Assembly (NCBI RefSeq): GCF_013085465.1
Contig: NZ_CP049838.1
Coordinates: 2,232,001-2,296,000, forward strand
DNA from: Streptomyces asoensis
GTDB taxonomy: Bacteria > Actinomycetota > Actinomycetes > Streptomycetales > Streptomycetaceae
Direction of reading: 5' to 3'
Length of the DNA: 64,000 bases
This document shows positions 56,536-64,000 of the stretch, one piece after another; the stretch's first letter is position 1; every line of letters begins with the position of its first letter. The notes under the pieces were generated by a model. It worked only from the letters and a program-made list of their open reading frames with translations. It had not been told where the DNA came from and did not search any database. The position numbers and the translations under genes are program-made.

Positions 56536-57552
56536 GTGGCACGAGGTAGCACGCGCCCGACGAGCCGTGACGTCGCCCAGGCCGCGGGGGTCTCCCAGGC
56601 CGCCGTCTCCCTCGTACTCGGCGACAAGTGGCGCGGCCGCGTCTCCGAGACCACCGCGGAACGCGTACGCGAGGCGGCCCGCGAACTCGGCTACCGGCCC
56701 AACCTCGCCGCCCGCAACCTGCGCCTCGGCCGCACCCGCACGGTCCTGCTCGTCGTCCCGGCGCTCACGACGGAGTTCTTCGCCGGCGTCTACACCGGGG
56801 CGGCGCGCGTGGCGGCCGAGCACGGCTTCGGAGTCGTCCTCTACCCCTCCCCCGAGGGCGTCGGCCCCGCCCGCGACCCCTTCGCCTCCGCCCAGGCCGC
56901 CCTCGACGGCGTCCTGGCCTCCTCCATGGCCGCCGACGCGCTGACCGCCATCCGCGGCGACCAGCTCCCCCTGGTGATGCTGGACAGCGACCCCTCCGGA
57001 AGCCTCGGCGCCGCCACCGTCAACCTCGACATCGCCGACGGCGTCCGCCAGGTCGCCGACCATCTGCTGGGCCTCGGCCACCGCCACTTCCTGCACCTCG
57101 CGGCCGACATCCCGTCCTGGACCTTCGAGGTACGCGCGCGTGAGCTCGCCGCTCGGGTCGGCGCGGCTGCGGGGACCTCGCTGCGCACCGCCCCCGCCCC
57201 GATTTCCATCGACGGCGCCCTGGCCGCCGCGGAGGCGGCGCTGAGCGCTCCGGGACCCCGCCCCACCGCCGTCGTCTGCGACGACGACAAACTCGCGGCC
57301 GGCGTCTACAAGGCCCTACGGCGCCTCGGCCTGCGCGTCCCCGACGACGTGTCCGTCACCGGCCTGGACGATCTCGCCCTGGCCACCGCCCTCGACCCCG
57401 AGCTGACGACCGTACGACTGGACGCCGAGCTGTTCGGCGAACGAGGCATGCGGGCCCTCCTTGCCGTCCTGGAGGGCCGCACGCCGGACGGCGGGGACAT
57501 CCCCGTCGAACTGGTCGTACGGGCCTCCACGGCGCCGCCGAACGCCTCCTGA
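56536..57552 (+). CDS. LacI-family transcriptional regulator
   Basis: The 338-residue regulator has an N-terminal HTH (TSRDVAQAAGVSQAAVSLVLGD) and hinge (LGYRPNLAARNLRLGRT). A periplasmic-binding-like effector domain (VLLVVPALTTEFFAGVYTGA, VMLDSDPSG, VVCDDDKLAAGVYKALRRLGLRVPDDVSVTGLDDL) follows. The ligand is unknown. GTG 56536 has AAGGAG upstream; ATG 56494 is an alternative that would place the start almost at the operator. It converges on prcA. Confidence 0.88.
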   Translation: MARGSTRPTSRDVAQAAGVSQAAVSLVLGDKWRGRVSETTAERVREAARELGYRPNLAARNLRLGRTRTVLLVVPALTTEFFAGVYTGAARVAAEHGFGVVLYPSPEGVGPARDPFASAQAALDGVLASSMAADALTAIRGDQLPLVMLDSDPSGSLGAATVNLDIADGVRQVADHLLGLGHRHFLHLAADIPSWTFEVRARELAARVGAAAGTSLRTAPAPISIDGALAAAEAALSAPGPRPTAVVCDDDKLAAGVYKALRRLGLRVPDDVSVTGLDDLALATALDPELTTVRLDAELFGERGMRALLAVLEGRTPDGGDIPVELVVRASTAPPNAS

Positions 57553-57559
57553 GACGCCC

Positions 57560-57591
57560 TGCGCCCCGGCCGAATCATCGACCGGGGCGCA
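57560..57591. terminator. Bidirectional terminator between lacI and prcA
   Basis: TGCGCCCCGG (57560-57569) and CCGGGGCGCA (57582-57591) form a perfect 10-bp stem with a 12-nt loop between the convergent genes. Confidence 0.75.
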
Positions 57592-57614
57592 CAAGGGGTG
57601 AAACGCGGGCGGCG

Positions 57615-58352
57615 TTACTCCTCCTCGGAGCTCTCCGCCTCCGTGGCCGCGCCGTCCGTCTCCAGCAACCGGCCCAGCTGACGGCCCACGATCCGCTTGA
57701 ACTTGCGCGACTGCGGCCGCGTGCGGTCCAGCACGGCCACCTCCAGGCGCTCGGCGGGAATCTCCCGCTCCGTACCGTTGGTGTCGCGCGACAGGGCCTG
57801 TACGGCCAGCTTCAGCGCCTCGGCCAGACTCATGCCCTCCTGGTGACGCTGGTCCAGGTAAGTGCTGATCTGCTCGGCGTTGCCACCGACCGCCACCGAA
57901 CCGTGCTCGTCCACGATCGAACCGTCGTGCGGCAAGCGGTAGATCTGGTCGCCGTCCGGCGTGGCGCCGACCTCGGCCACCACCAGCTCCACCTCGTAGG
58001 GCTTCTCGCCCGCCGAGGAGAAGATCGTGCCCAGCGTCTGGGCGTACACGTTGGCCAGACCGCGGGCGGTGACGTCGTCACGGTCATAGGTGTAGCCACG
58101 GAGATCGGCGTACCGGACGCCACCGATCCGCAGGTTCTCGTACTCGTTGTACTTGCCGGCGGCCGCGAAGCCGATCCGGTCGTAGATCTCGCTGAACTTG
58201 TGCAGCGCGCGGGACGGGTTCTCACCGACGAACACGATGCCGTCGGCGTACTGGATCACAACGAGGCTGCGGCCGCGCGCGATGCCCTTGCGGGCGTACT
58301 CGGCGCGGTCGGCCATCGCCTGCTGGGGTGAGACATAGAACGGAGTCGACAC
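57615..58352 (-). CDS. prcA: Proteasome alpha subunit
   Basis: The 245-residue subunit forms the outer rings of the 20S core and the gate bound by Arc. It shows [64 protein letters not shown] and [22 protein letters not shown]. An acidic C-terminal tail ([15 protein letters not shown]) follows. It lies 60 bp downstream of prcB. Confidence 0.96.
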   Translation of the reverse strand: MSTPFYVSPQQAMADRAEYARKGIARGRSLVVIQYADGIVFVGENPSRALHKFSEIYDRIGFAAAGKYNEYENLRIGGVRYADLRGYTYDRDDVTARGLANVYAQTLGTIFSSAGEKPYEVELVVAEVGATPDGDQIYRLPHDGSIVDEHGSVAVGGNAEQISTYLDQRHQEGMSLAEALKLAVQALSRDTNGTEREIPAERLEVAVLDRTRPQSRKFKRIVGRQLGRLLETDGAATEAESSEEE

Positions 58353-58412
58353 CGGTTATCCGTCCCTTTCTGTCGAAGTCACTGGATCACCTGGGATGAG
58401 AACGGGCAACCG

Positions 58413-59258
58413 CTACAGCAGAGCGGCGCGCGGGCCGTCCGGCTGCTCCAGGCGACGCGCCAGGATCGAACGGGCGATCTCCGACGACTCCTCGTCGGTC
58501 AGCCGGCGGAAGCCGTCCTCGGTGATCACGGTGACGATGGGGTAGATCCGGCGCGCGACATCGGGACCACCGGTCGCCGAGTCGTCGTCCGCCGCGTCGT
58601 AGAGGGCCTGGACCACGAGAGTCGTGGCCTCTTCCTCGGACAGGTCGTTGCGGAAGAGCTTCTTCATCGCCCCGCGCGCGAAGATCGAGCCGGAGCCGGT
58701 GGCGGCGAAGTTGTGCTCCTCGGAGCGGCCGCCCGTGACGTCGTAGGAGAAGATCCGACCCCGGTCCCGGTCCACGTCGAACCCGGCGAAGAGGGGCACG
58801 ACCGCCAGACCCTGCATGGCCATGCCCAGGTTGGAACGGATCATGGTCGACAGCCGGTTGGCCTTGCCCTCGAGCGAGAGCTGCGCCCCCTCGACCTTCT
58901 CGAAGTGCTCCAGCTCGAGCTGGAACAGCTTCACCATCTCGACGGCCAGACCGGCGGTACCGGCGATTCCGACAGCCGAGTACTCGTCAGCCGGGAAGAC
59001 CTTCTCGATGTCCCGCTGCGCGATGACGTTGCCCATCGTGGCGCGACGGTCACCGGCGAGCACGACACCACCGGGGAACGTCACGGCGACGATCGTCGTG
59101 CCGTGCGGGGCCTCGATCACACCCTGCGTCGGGGGCAGCTGCCGCTTGCCGGGCAGCAGCTCCGGCTGGTGATCGGAGAGAAAGTCCATGAAGGACGAGG
59201 ACCCGGGCGTCAGGAAGGCAGCCGGTAGACGCCCGGTGCTACGAGTGTTGGCTTCCAT
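58413..59258 (-). CDS. prcB: Proteasome beta subunit
   Basis: The 281-residue precursor has a propeptide of about 53 residues, removed autocatalytically before Thr54 ([10 protein letters not shown]). The mature N-terminal Thr is the nucleophile, with the Asp and Lys partners in [14 protein letters not shown] (Lys-equivalent region). [14 protein letters not shown] follows. GGAAGGA precedes ATG 59258. Its first 49 bp overlap the 3' end of the endonuclease VII gene, tying the two in one message. Confidence 0.96.
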   Translation of the reverse strand: MEANTRSTGRLPAAFLTPGSSSFMDFLSDHQPELLPGKRQLPPTQGVIEAPHGTTIVAVTFPGGVVLAGDRRATMGNVIAQRDIEKVFPADEYSAVGIAGTAGLAVEMVKLFQLELEHFEKVEGAQLSLEGKANRLSTMIRSNLGMAMQGLAVVPLFAGFDVDRDRGRIFSYDVTGGRSEEHNFAATGSGSIFARGAMKKLFRNDLSEEEATTLVVQALYDAADDDSATGGPDVARRIYPIVTVITEDGFRRLTDEESSEIARSILARRLEQPDGPRAALL

Positions 59259-59803
59259 GGAGTTCCTTCCAGGTAAGCGGCTGCCCGACGAACAGCGTCG
59301 GGATCGTCTCCCAACTTGCCGATGGCCGAATTGCAGTTGAAGCACAGTACGCCACGGACCCTACCCGTCTCGTGGCAGTGATCCACATGCGCGGCAGGAG
59401 CTTTCAGGCAGATCACGCAGAGGCCCCTCTGGGCGGCCACCATGGCGTCACGTTCGGCTTCCGTCATGCCGTACTGGCGCTTCAGGTGTCCACGGCGCCC
59501 CTTGACTGCTTTGCATGCCTTGCAGCAGGTCGCAAGGCCGTCGGACGCTGTCGCGTTGCGGTGCCACTCGCTGTGCGGCTTGATCTCCTCACAGCTGCGG
59601 CAGAACTTGTGCCCCTCGGGCGTCTCCACCCGCGGCCGCACGTTCCGGCCCTTCGCGAGTTGGTGAGCCTGGTGATATGCCGCCCAACACTCCCGGCAGT
59701 AGGCCTGCAACCCGTCCTTCGCCGCCCTGTTACTGGCGAAGGCCGCCCGTGGCTTCGACTCCCTGCACCGCGAGCAGCTCTTCACCATCTCTTCGCTTGC
59801 CAA
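59210..59803 (-). CDS. Recombination endonuclease VII-domain protein within the proteasome operon
   Basis: The 197-residue protein has two CxxC-CxxC zinc modules with a shared pattern (Cys10/13/36/39 and Cys68/71/94/97). An endonuclease VII/HNH domain follows ([23 protein letters not shown], then [15 protein letters not shown]), with the DHCH metal/catalytic motif intact. The family includes phage T4 endonuclease VII, which cuts branched DNA. The TTG at 59803 is taken because GGGGGA lies 7 nt upstream; ATG 59788 is an alternative. It sits between pup and prcB and overlaps prcB by 49 bp. No phage genes surround it. Confidence 0.88.
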   Translation of the reverse strand: MASEEMVKSCSRCRESKPRAAFASNRAAKDGLQAYCRECWAAYHQAHQLAKGRNVRPRVETPEGHKFCRSCEEIKPHSEWHRNATASDGLATCCKACKAVKGRRGHLKRQYGMTEAERDAMVAAQRGLCVICLKAPAAHVDHCHETGRVRGVLCFNCNSAIGKLGDDPDAVRRAAAYLEGTPWKPTLVAPGVYRLPS

Positions 59804-59835
59804 GTTCAGATCCCCCGTAGCCTTCAATTCAAAGG

Positions 59836-60054
59836 CTATTCGCCACCCTTCTGAACGAAACTTCGAACGAAGTCCTCGGCGTTCTCCTCGAGGACATCGT
59901 CAATCTCGTCAAGAACCGAGTCCACGTCGTCGCTCAGCTTCTCCTGGCGCTCCTTGAGGTCCTCCGAAGCCTGCGCCTCGGGCGCCTGCTCCTCGACCTC
60001 CTCCGTGGAGCGCGTCGCCTTCTGCTGGCCGCCGCCGGTGTCCTTGGTCGCCAT
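59836..60054 (-). CDS. pup: Prokaryotic ubiquitin-like protein Pup
   Basis: The 72-residue disordered tag has a Gln/Thr-rich N-terminus (ATKDTGGGQQKATRS), an acidic centre and the C-terminal helix LDEIDDVLEENAEDFVRSFV that binds Arc coiled coils. It ends KGGE, so the terminal residue is already Glu and deamidation by Dop is not needed before ligation. The frame could extend to GTG/ATG codons near 60063, but MATKDT is the normal start. It lies between dop and the endonuclease gene on the same strand. Confidence 0.96.
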   Translation of the reverse strand: MATKDTGGGQQKATRSTEEVEEQAPEAQASEDLKERQEKLSDDVDSVLDEIDDVLEENAEDFVRSFVQKGGE

Positions 60055-60242
60055 AACCCTCACCCCGCTCTTTCGCCCGACATGGTCGACAGGTCGGCAT
60101 TCCTGCCGATCGGTGATGATCAGACCCTACAAGCCGGGTCCGACATCGGCCCCGCAGTTGCCACAACGTACGGGGGCCACCTCGATGATTCCCTGACGGG
60201 AGGGTTTCCACCCCGTCGGAGAGGTTGCGTCCGGGTGGTCGT

Positions 60243-61754
60243 TCAGCCGCCCGAGAGCACCTTGACCAGGTCTTCTGCCGTGCGACAGCGGTCCAGGAGC
60301 GCCTTGACGTGATTTCGCGTTCCGCGAAGGGGTTCGAGGGTTGGGACGCGCTGGAGCGAATCCCGACCCGGCAGATCGAAGATCACCGAGTCCCAGGAGG
60401 CGGCGGCGACGTCGTCGGCGTACTGCTCCAGGCAGCGGCCGCGGAAGTACGCGCGGGTGTCCTCCGGGGGCTTCGTGATCGCCCGCTCGACCTCGGTCTC
60501 GTCCAGCAGGCGCTTCATGCGGCCACGGGCCGCGAGACGGTTGTAGAGGCCCTTGTCGGCCCGTACGTCGGCGTACTGGAGGTCGACGAGGTGGAGGCGG
60601 GCGGCGTCCCAGTCGAGGCTGTCACGGCGCCGGTAGCCCTCCATGAGCTCCCGCTTGGCGACCCAGTCCAGTTCGCCGGCGAGGCTCATCGGGTCGTTCT
60701 CCAGGCGGTTCAGGGTGTCCTCCCAGCGTGCGAGGACGTCCTTCGTCTGGTCGTCGGCGTCCGAGCCGTAGCGCTCCTCCACGTACTTGCGCGACAGCTC
60801 GAAGTACTCCATCTGCAACTGGACCGCGGTGAGCGTGCGGCCACTGCGCAGGGTGACCAGTCGCTTCAGGGTGGGGTCGTGGGAGACCTGGTGGAGGGTC
60901 CGGACCGGCTGGTCGACCGCCAGGTCCACCGCGATGAAGCCGTCCTCGATCATCGACAGGACCAGGGCCGTCGTGCCCAGTTTCAGATAGGTCGAGATCT
61001 CGGAGAGGTTCGCGTCGCCGATGATCACATGGAGGCGGCGGTACTTCTCCGCGTCGGCGTGCGGCTCGTCGCGCGTGTTGATGATCGGGCGCTTCAGCGT
61101 CGTCTCCAGGCCGACCTCGACCTCGAAGTAGTCGGCGCGCTGGCTGAGCTGGAAGCCGTGCTCGTGGCCGTCCTGGCCGATTCCGACGCGGCCGGCGCCG
61201 GTGACCACCTGGCGCGAGACGAAGAAGGGCGTCAGGTGGCGCACGATGTCCGAGAAGGCGGTCTCCCGCTTCATCAGGTAGTTCTCGTGCGTGCCGTAGG
61301 AGGCGCCCTTGTTGTCGGTGTTGTTCTTGTAGAGGTGGATGGGCTGCGCGCCGGGCAGTGCGGCGGCACGCTCGGCGGCCTCGGCCATGATCCGCTCGCC
61401 GGCCTTGTCCCAGAGGACGGCGTCGCGGGGATTGGTGACCTCGGGCGCGCTGTACTCGGGGTGCGCGTGGTCGACGTAGAGGCGTGCGCCGTTGGTGAGG
61501 ATGACGTTGGCGAGGCCGATGTCCTCGTCGGTGAGCTGGCTGGAGTCGGCGACCTCGCGCGCGAGGTCGAAACCACGCGCGTCCCGCAGCGGGTTCTCCT
61601 CCTCGAAGTCCCAGCGGGCCCGGCGGGCCCTGTGCATCGCCGCCGCGTAGGCGTTGACGATCTGGGACGAGGTGAGCATGGCATTGGCGTTGGGGTGGCC
61701 GGGGACGGAGATGCCGTACTCCGTCTCGATGCCCATTACTCGCCGTACGGTCAT
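60243..61754 (-). CDS. dop: Depupylase/deamidase Dop
   Basis: The 503-residue paralogue of PafA has [17 protein letters not shown], the Dop-loop region ([33 protein letters not shown]), [30 protein letters not shown] and [31 protein letters not shown]. It removes Pup from substrates and recycles it. Since this Pup ends in Glu, depupylation rather than deamidation is its main role here. ATG 61754 follows AAGGAGG at 5 nt. Confidence 0.96.
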   Translation of the reverse strand: MTVRRVMGIETEYGISVPGHPNANAMLTSSQIVNAYAAAMHRARRARWDFEEENPLRDARGFDLAREVADSSQLTDEDIGLANVILTNGARLYVDHAHPEYSAPEVTNPRDAVLWDKAGERIMAEAAERAAALPGAQPIHLYKNNTDNKGASYGTHENYLMKRETAFSDIVRHLTPFFVSRQVVTGAGRVGIGQDGHEHGFQLSQRADYFEVEVGLETTLKRPIINTRDEPHADAEKYRRLHVIIGDANLSEISTYLKLGTTALVLSMIEDGFIAVDLAVDQPVRTLHQVSHDPTLKRLVTLRSGRTLTAVQLQMEYFELSRKYVEERYGSDADDQTKDVLARWEDTLNRLENDPMSLAGELDWVAKRELMEGYRRRDSLDWDAARLHLVDLQYADVRADKGLYNRLAARGRMKRLLDETEVERAITKPPEDTRAYFRGRCLEQYADDVAAASWDSVIFDLPGRDSLQRVPTLEPLRGTRNHVKALLDRCRTAEDLVKVLSGG

Positions 61755-61944
61755 GCGGCCCTCCTTGCCCGGCGGCACCCTCGGTCGTGGGCGCCGCTCA
61801 GATACCGGTGGTGCTCCGGCGCGTGTGCGGTGCCCGTCCCCGCACTGCGCGACCCGGCGGTACGGAAGAGCCTAGAACGCCTCCGCGCTGGTGGGGAGAT
61901 CATTTGCGTCATTGCCTTGCTCCAGCCGTGGCCCGAAAAGCAGT

Positions 61945-61979
61945 CGGCTGCGGGTACCCGTGGTGGGCACCCGCAGCCG
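61945..61979 (-). terminator. Terminator after arc
   Basis: The 11-bp stem CGGCTGCGGGT (61945-61955) pairs with its complement (61969-61979) over a 13-nt loop. On the minus strand it is followed by ACTGCTTTT. It lies 9 bp past the arc stop and before dop, so it may partly insulate dop-pup-prcBA from arc. Confidence 0.75.
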
Positions 61980-61987
61980 CCCTGTTC

Positions 61988-63754
61988 TTACAGGTACTGT
62001 CCGGTGTTCGCCACCGTGTCGATGGAGCGTCCGGTGTCCGCGCCCTGCTTTCCGGTGATGAGGGTACGGATGTAAACGATCCGTTCGCCCTTCTTTCCGG
62101 AGATCCGAGCCCAGTCGTCGGGGTTGGTGGTGTTCGGCAGGTCCTCGTTCTCCTTGAACTCGTCCACGCAGGCCTGGAGGAGGTGGGAGACCCGAAGGCC
62201 CTTCTGGTTGTGGTCGAGGAAGTCCTTGATGGCCATTTTCTTGGCACGGCCGACGATGTTCTCGATCATCGCGCCGGAGTTGAAGTCCTTGAAGTAGAGG
62301 ACTTCCTTGTCGCCGTTGGCGTAGGTGACTTCCAGGAAGCGGTTTTCCTCGGATTCGGCGTACATGTGTTCCACGGCCGTCTGGATCATGCTCTGGACGG
62401 TGGTGGTCCTGTCGCCGCCGTGTTCGCCCACGTCCTCGGCATGCAGGGGAAGGCGTTCGGTGAGGTACTTCTGGAAGATGTCCTTGGCCGCTTCGGCGTC
62501 CGGACGCTCGATCTTGATCTTCACGTCGAGGCGGCCGGGGCGCAGGATCGCGGGGTCGATCATGTCCTCACGGTTGGAGGCGCCGATGACGACCACGTTC
62601 TGAAGGCCCTCGACGCCGTCGATCTCGGCGAGGAGCTGCGGGACGATGGTGTTCTCCACGTCCGAGCTCACGCCGGAGCCGCGGGTGCGGAAGAGGGACT
62701 CCATCTCGTCGAAGAAGACGATGACGGGGGTGCCCTCGGAGGCCTTCTCCCTCGCACGCTGGAAGACGAGGCGGATCTGCCGCTCGGTCTCGCCGACGTA
62801 CTTGTTGAGGAGCTCGGGACCCTTGATGTTGAGGAAGAAGCTCTTGCCGGTGGCCTGACCGGTGACCTCGGCGACCTTCTTGGCCAGCGAGTTGGCGACG
62901 GCCTTGGCGATGAGCGTCTTGCCGCATCCGGGAGGTCCGTAGAGCAGGACGCCCTTGGGCGGGCGCAGCTCGTGCTCCTTGAAGAGGTCGGGGTAGAGGT
63001 ACGGGAGCTCGACGGCGTCGCGGATCATCTCGATCTGTCCGCCGAGGCCACCGATCTGCTCGTAGCCGATGTCGGGGACCTCTTCGAGGACGAGTTCCTC
63101 GACCTCGCTCTTGGGAACGACCTCGTAGACATACCCGGAGCGGGGCTCGAGCAGGAGGGCGTCGCCGGGACGGATGACGACGTCGAGGAGCGGCTCGGCG
63201 AGCCGGACCACTCGTTCCTCGTCGGTGTGCCCCTGCACGAGGGCGCGCACGCCGTCCTCGAGGATCTCCTTGAGGGTGACGATGTCGCCGACGCTCTCGT
63301 ACTCCATGGCCTCGACCACGTTGAGCGCTTCGTTGAGCATCACTTCCTGGCCGCGTCGGAGCTCTTCGAGCTCGACGCTCGGGCTGACGTTCACCCGGAG
63401 TTTGCGGCCTCCGGTGAAGATGTCGGCCGTGCCGTCCTCGTTCGCCGTGAGGAAGACACCGAAGCCGGCCGGCGGCTGGGCGAGCCGGTCGACTTCTTCC
63501 TTGAGGGCCACGATCTGGTCGCGGGCCTCACGGAGTGTGTTCGCGAGTCGCTCGTTCTGGGCGGACACGCCGGCCAGGTTTGTCTGTAGCTCGACGATCC
63601 GCTCTTCGAGAATCCTCGTGTGCCGCGGAGAGTCGGCGAGCTTGCGTCGCAGGACGGCGATCTCCTGCTCAAGATAGGCAATCTGCCCGGACGGGTCGTC
63701 GGACCCTCGTCCCGGGCGGATGCCGCGGTTCATGTCGTCGTCGTGGGCTGCCAC
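61988..63754 (-). CDS. arc: Proteasome-associated AAA+ ATPase Arc (Mpa)
   Basis: The 588-residue ring ATPase unfolds pupylated proteins into the 20S core. The N-terminal coiled coil (about 22-92) binds Pup, and two OB domains (about 95-220) follow. The AAA module has [16 protein letters not shown] and [15 protein letters not shown]. The C-terminal GQYL docks on the alpha ring. GTG 63754 is chosen; GGAGGAGG lies 8-15 nt upstream. A TAGGGT -10-like hexamer is at 63793-63798. Confidence 0.96.
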   Translation of the reverse strand: MAAHDDDMNRGIRPGRGSDDPSGQIAYLEQEIAVLRRKLADSPRHTRILEERIVELQTNLAGVSAQNERLANTLREARDQIVALKEEVDRLAQPPAGFGVFLTANEDGTADIFTGGRKLRVNVSPSVELEELRRGQEVMLNEALNVVEAMEYESVGDIVTLKEILEDGVRALVQGHTDEERVVRLAEPLLDVVIRPGDALLLEPRSGYVYEVVPKSEVEELVLEEVPDIGYEQIGGLGGQIEMIRDAVELPYLYPDLFKEHELRPPKGVLLYGPPGCGKTLIAKAVANSLAKKVAEVTGQATGKSFFLNIKGPELLNKYVGETERQIRLVFQRAREKASEGTPVIVFFDEMESLFRTRGSGVSSDVENTIVPQLLAEIDGVEGLQNVVVIGASNREDMIDPAILRPGRLDVKIKIERPDAEAAKDIFQKYLTERLPLHAEDVGEHGGDRTTTVQSMIQTAVEHMYAESEENRFLEVTYANGDKEVLYFKDFNSGAMIENIVGRAKKMAIKDFLDHNQKGLRVSHLLQACVDEFKENEDLPNTTNPDDWARISGKKGERIVYIRTLITGKQGADTGRSIDTVANTGQYL

Positions 63755-63792
63755 GGTCCTCACCTCCTCCAAGGGGAGCTGGACGCTTCCAG

Positions 63793-63798
63793 ACCCTA
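63793..63798 (-). promoter_or_regulatory. -10-like element for arc
   Basis: TAGGGT on the minus strand, about 40 nt before GTG 63754. A matching -35 is weak (TTTCAA, 16 nt upstream). Confidence 0.35.
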
Positions 63799-63997
63799 CC
63801 TGGGCGGGTGTCGATTGAAACCCCTAGATCACAAAGACTGTCGGGGTGTGTCCGATCTTCACCCTTGCGCTCTCCCTCACGCCAGGGGAATACCCACCGA
63901 ACACGGTCCGGAAGCCGCCGAGGGTAGGGTCGAAGTGTTCAACACCCGTCAGAGCCTGCATCGTTCCCTTGCGGCTCGACAGTAAACGGCAGGAGAT

Positions 63998-64000
63998 ATG
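63998..64000 (+). CDS. Start codon of a rightward gene, cut by the window edge
   Basis: ATG at 63998-64000 is preceded by GCAGGAGAT, a good ribosome-binding site at 4-6 nt. Only the first codon is inside the window, so no product can be named. It is divergent from arc, with a 243-bp space that holds both promoters. Confidence 0.5.

Noticed and set aside
59210..59827. Homing endonuclease or intron inserted in prcB
   Set aside because: prcB is intact and the nuclease frame simply overlaps its 5' end. There is no intron structure or target duplication.
1..64000. tRNA, rRNA or transposase genes
   Set aside because: No clover-leaf arms with CCA-proximal motifs, rRNA blocks or transposase motifs were recognised. 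A tRNAscan or ISfinder search could confirm.

Overview
The window is chromosomal DNA from a Streptomyces (or very close relative). It is uniformly GC-rich with strong G/C third-position bias, many GTG/TTG starts, ATGA-type overlaps and several probable leaderless genes. It also carries a Pup-proteasome locus, a conservon and a GlnA4-type glutamine synthetase homologue. From memory, the gene order follows the S. coelicolor SCO1598-SCO1648 stretch, with additions. No rRNA, tRNA, CRISPR array, integrase or transposase was seen.

Layout. 0.1-2.1 kb: infC-rpmI-rplT, with a terminator after rplT and a long infC leader holding an attenuator-like hairpin. 2-9.5 kb: DUF1844 and SseB-domain proteins, a beta-lactamase-fold lipid-free secreted protein, a mycosin-like protease with its repeat-rich membrane partner, and a PLP racemase/aldolase. 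9.5-14.7 kb: SDR, aldehyde dehydrogenase, GlnA4, FadR/GntR regulator and class-I amidotransferase, which fit a gamma-glutamyl amine (ethanolamine-type) pathway. 14.7-18.3 kb: LysR regulator with TDT exporter, a BtuF-like receptor and an XRE-cupin regulator. 18.7-28.2 kb: glycine-betaine ABC transporter, 5'-3' exonuclease, iron-box-controlled siderophore-interacting protein, drug ABC exporter with PadR regulator, and an APC permease. 28.4-31.7 kb: small accessory genes and an RluA-type synthase.

31.6-36.3 kb is a conservon (histidine kinase, roadblock, DUF742, GTPase, P450), equivalent to rarABCDE/cvn9. 36.5-44 kb is a TetR regulator divergent from an operon of two DUF1989 proteins, a biotin-dependent urea/guanidine carboxylase and an allophanate hydrolase. 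This is the CgdAB-type guanidine nitrogen assimilation set. A long dyad in its promoter recurs upstream of the APC permease 11 kb away, suggesting one TetR-controlled uptake and degradation regulon.

44-64 kb runs leftward from arc to a Ski2-type helicase: arc, dop, pup, an endonuclease VII gene, prcB, prcA, then a LacI/MFS pair, pafA, two FKBPs, pafB-pafC, two small conserved genes, tatA, tatC, a lipid kinase and the helicase. This joins protein tagging and degradation, the PafBC DNA-damage regulators and Tat export. The last three bases are the start codon of a rightward gene whose body lies outside the window.
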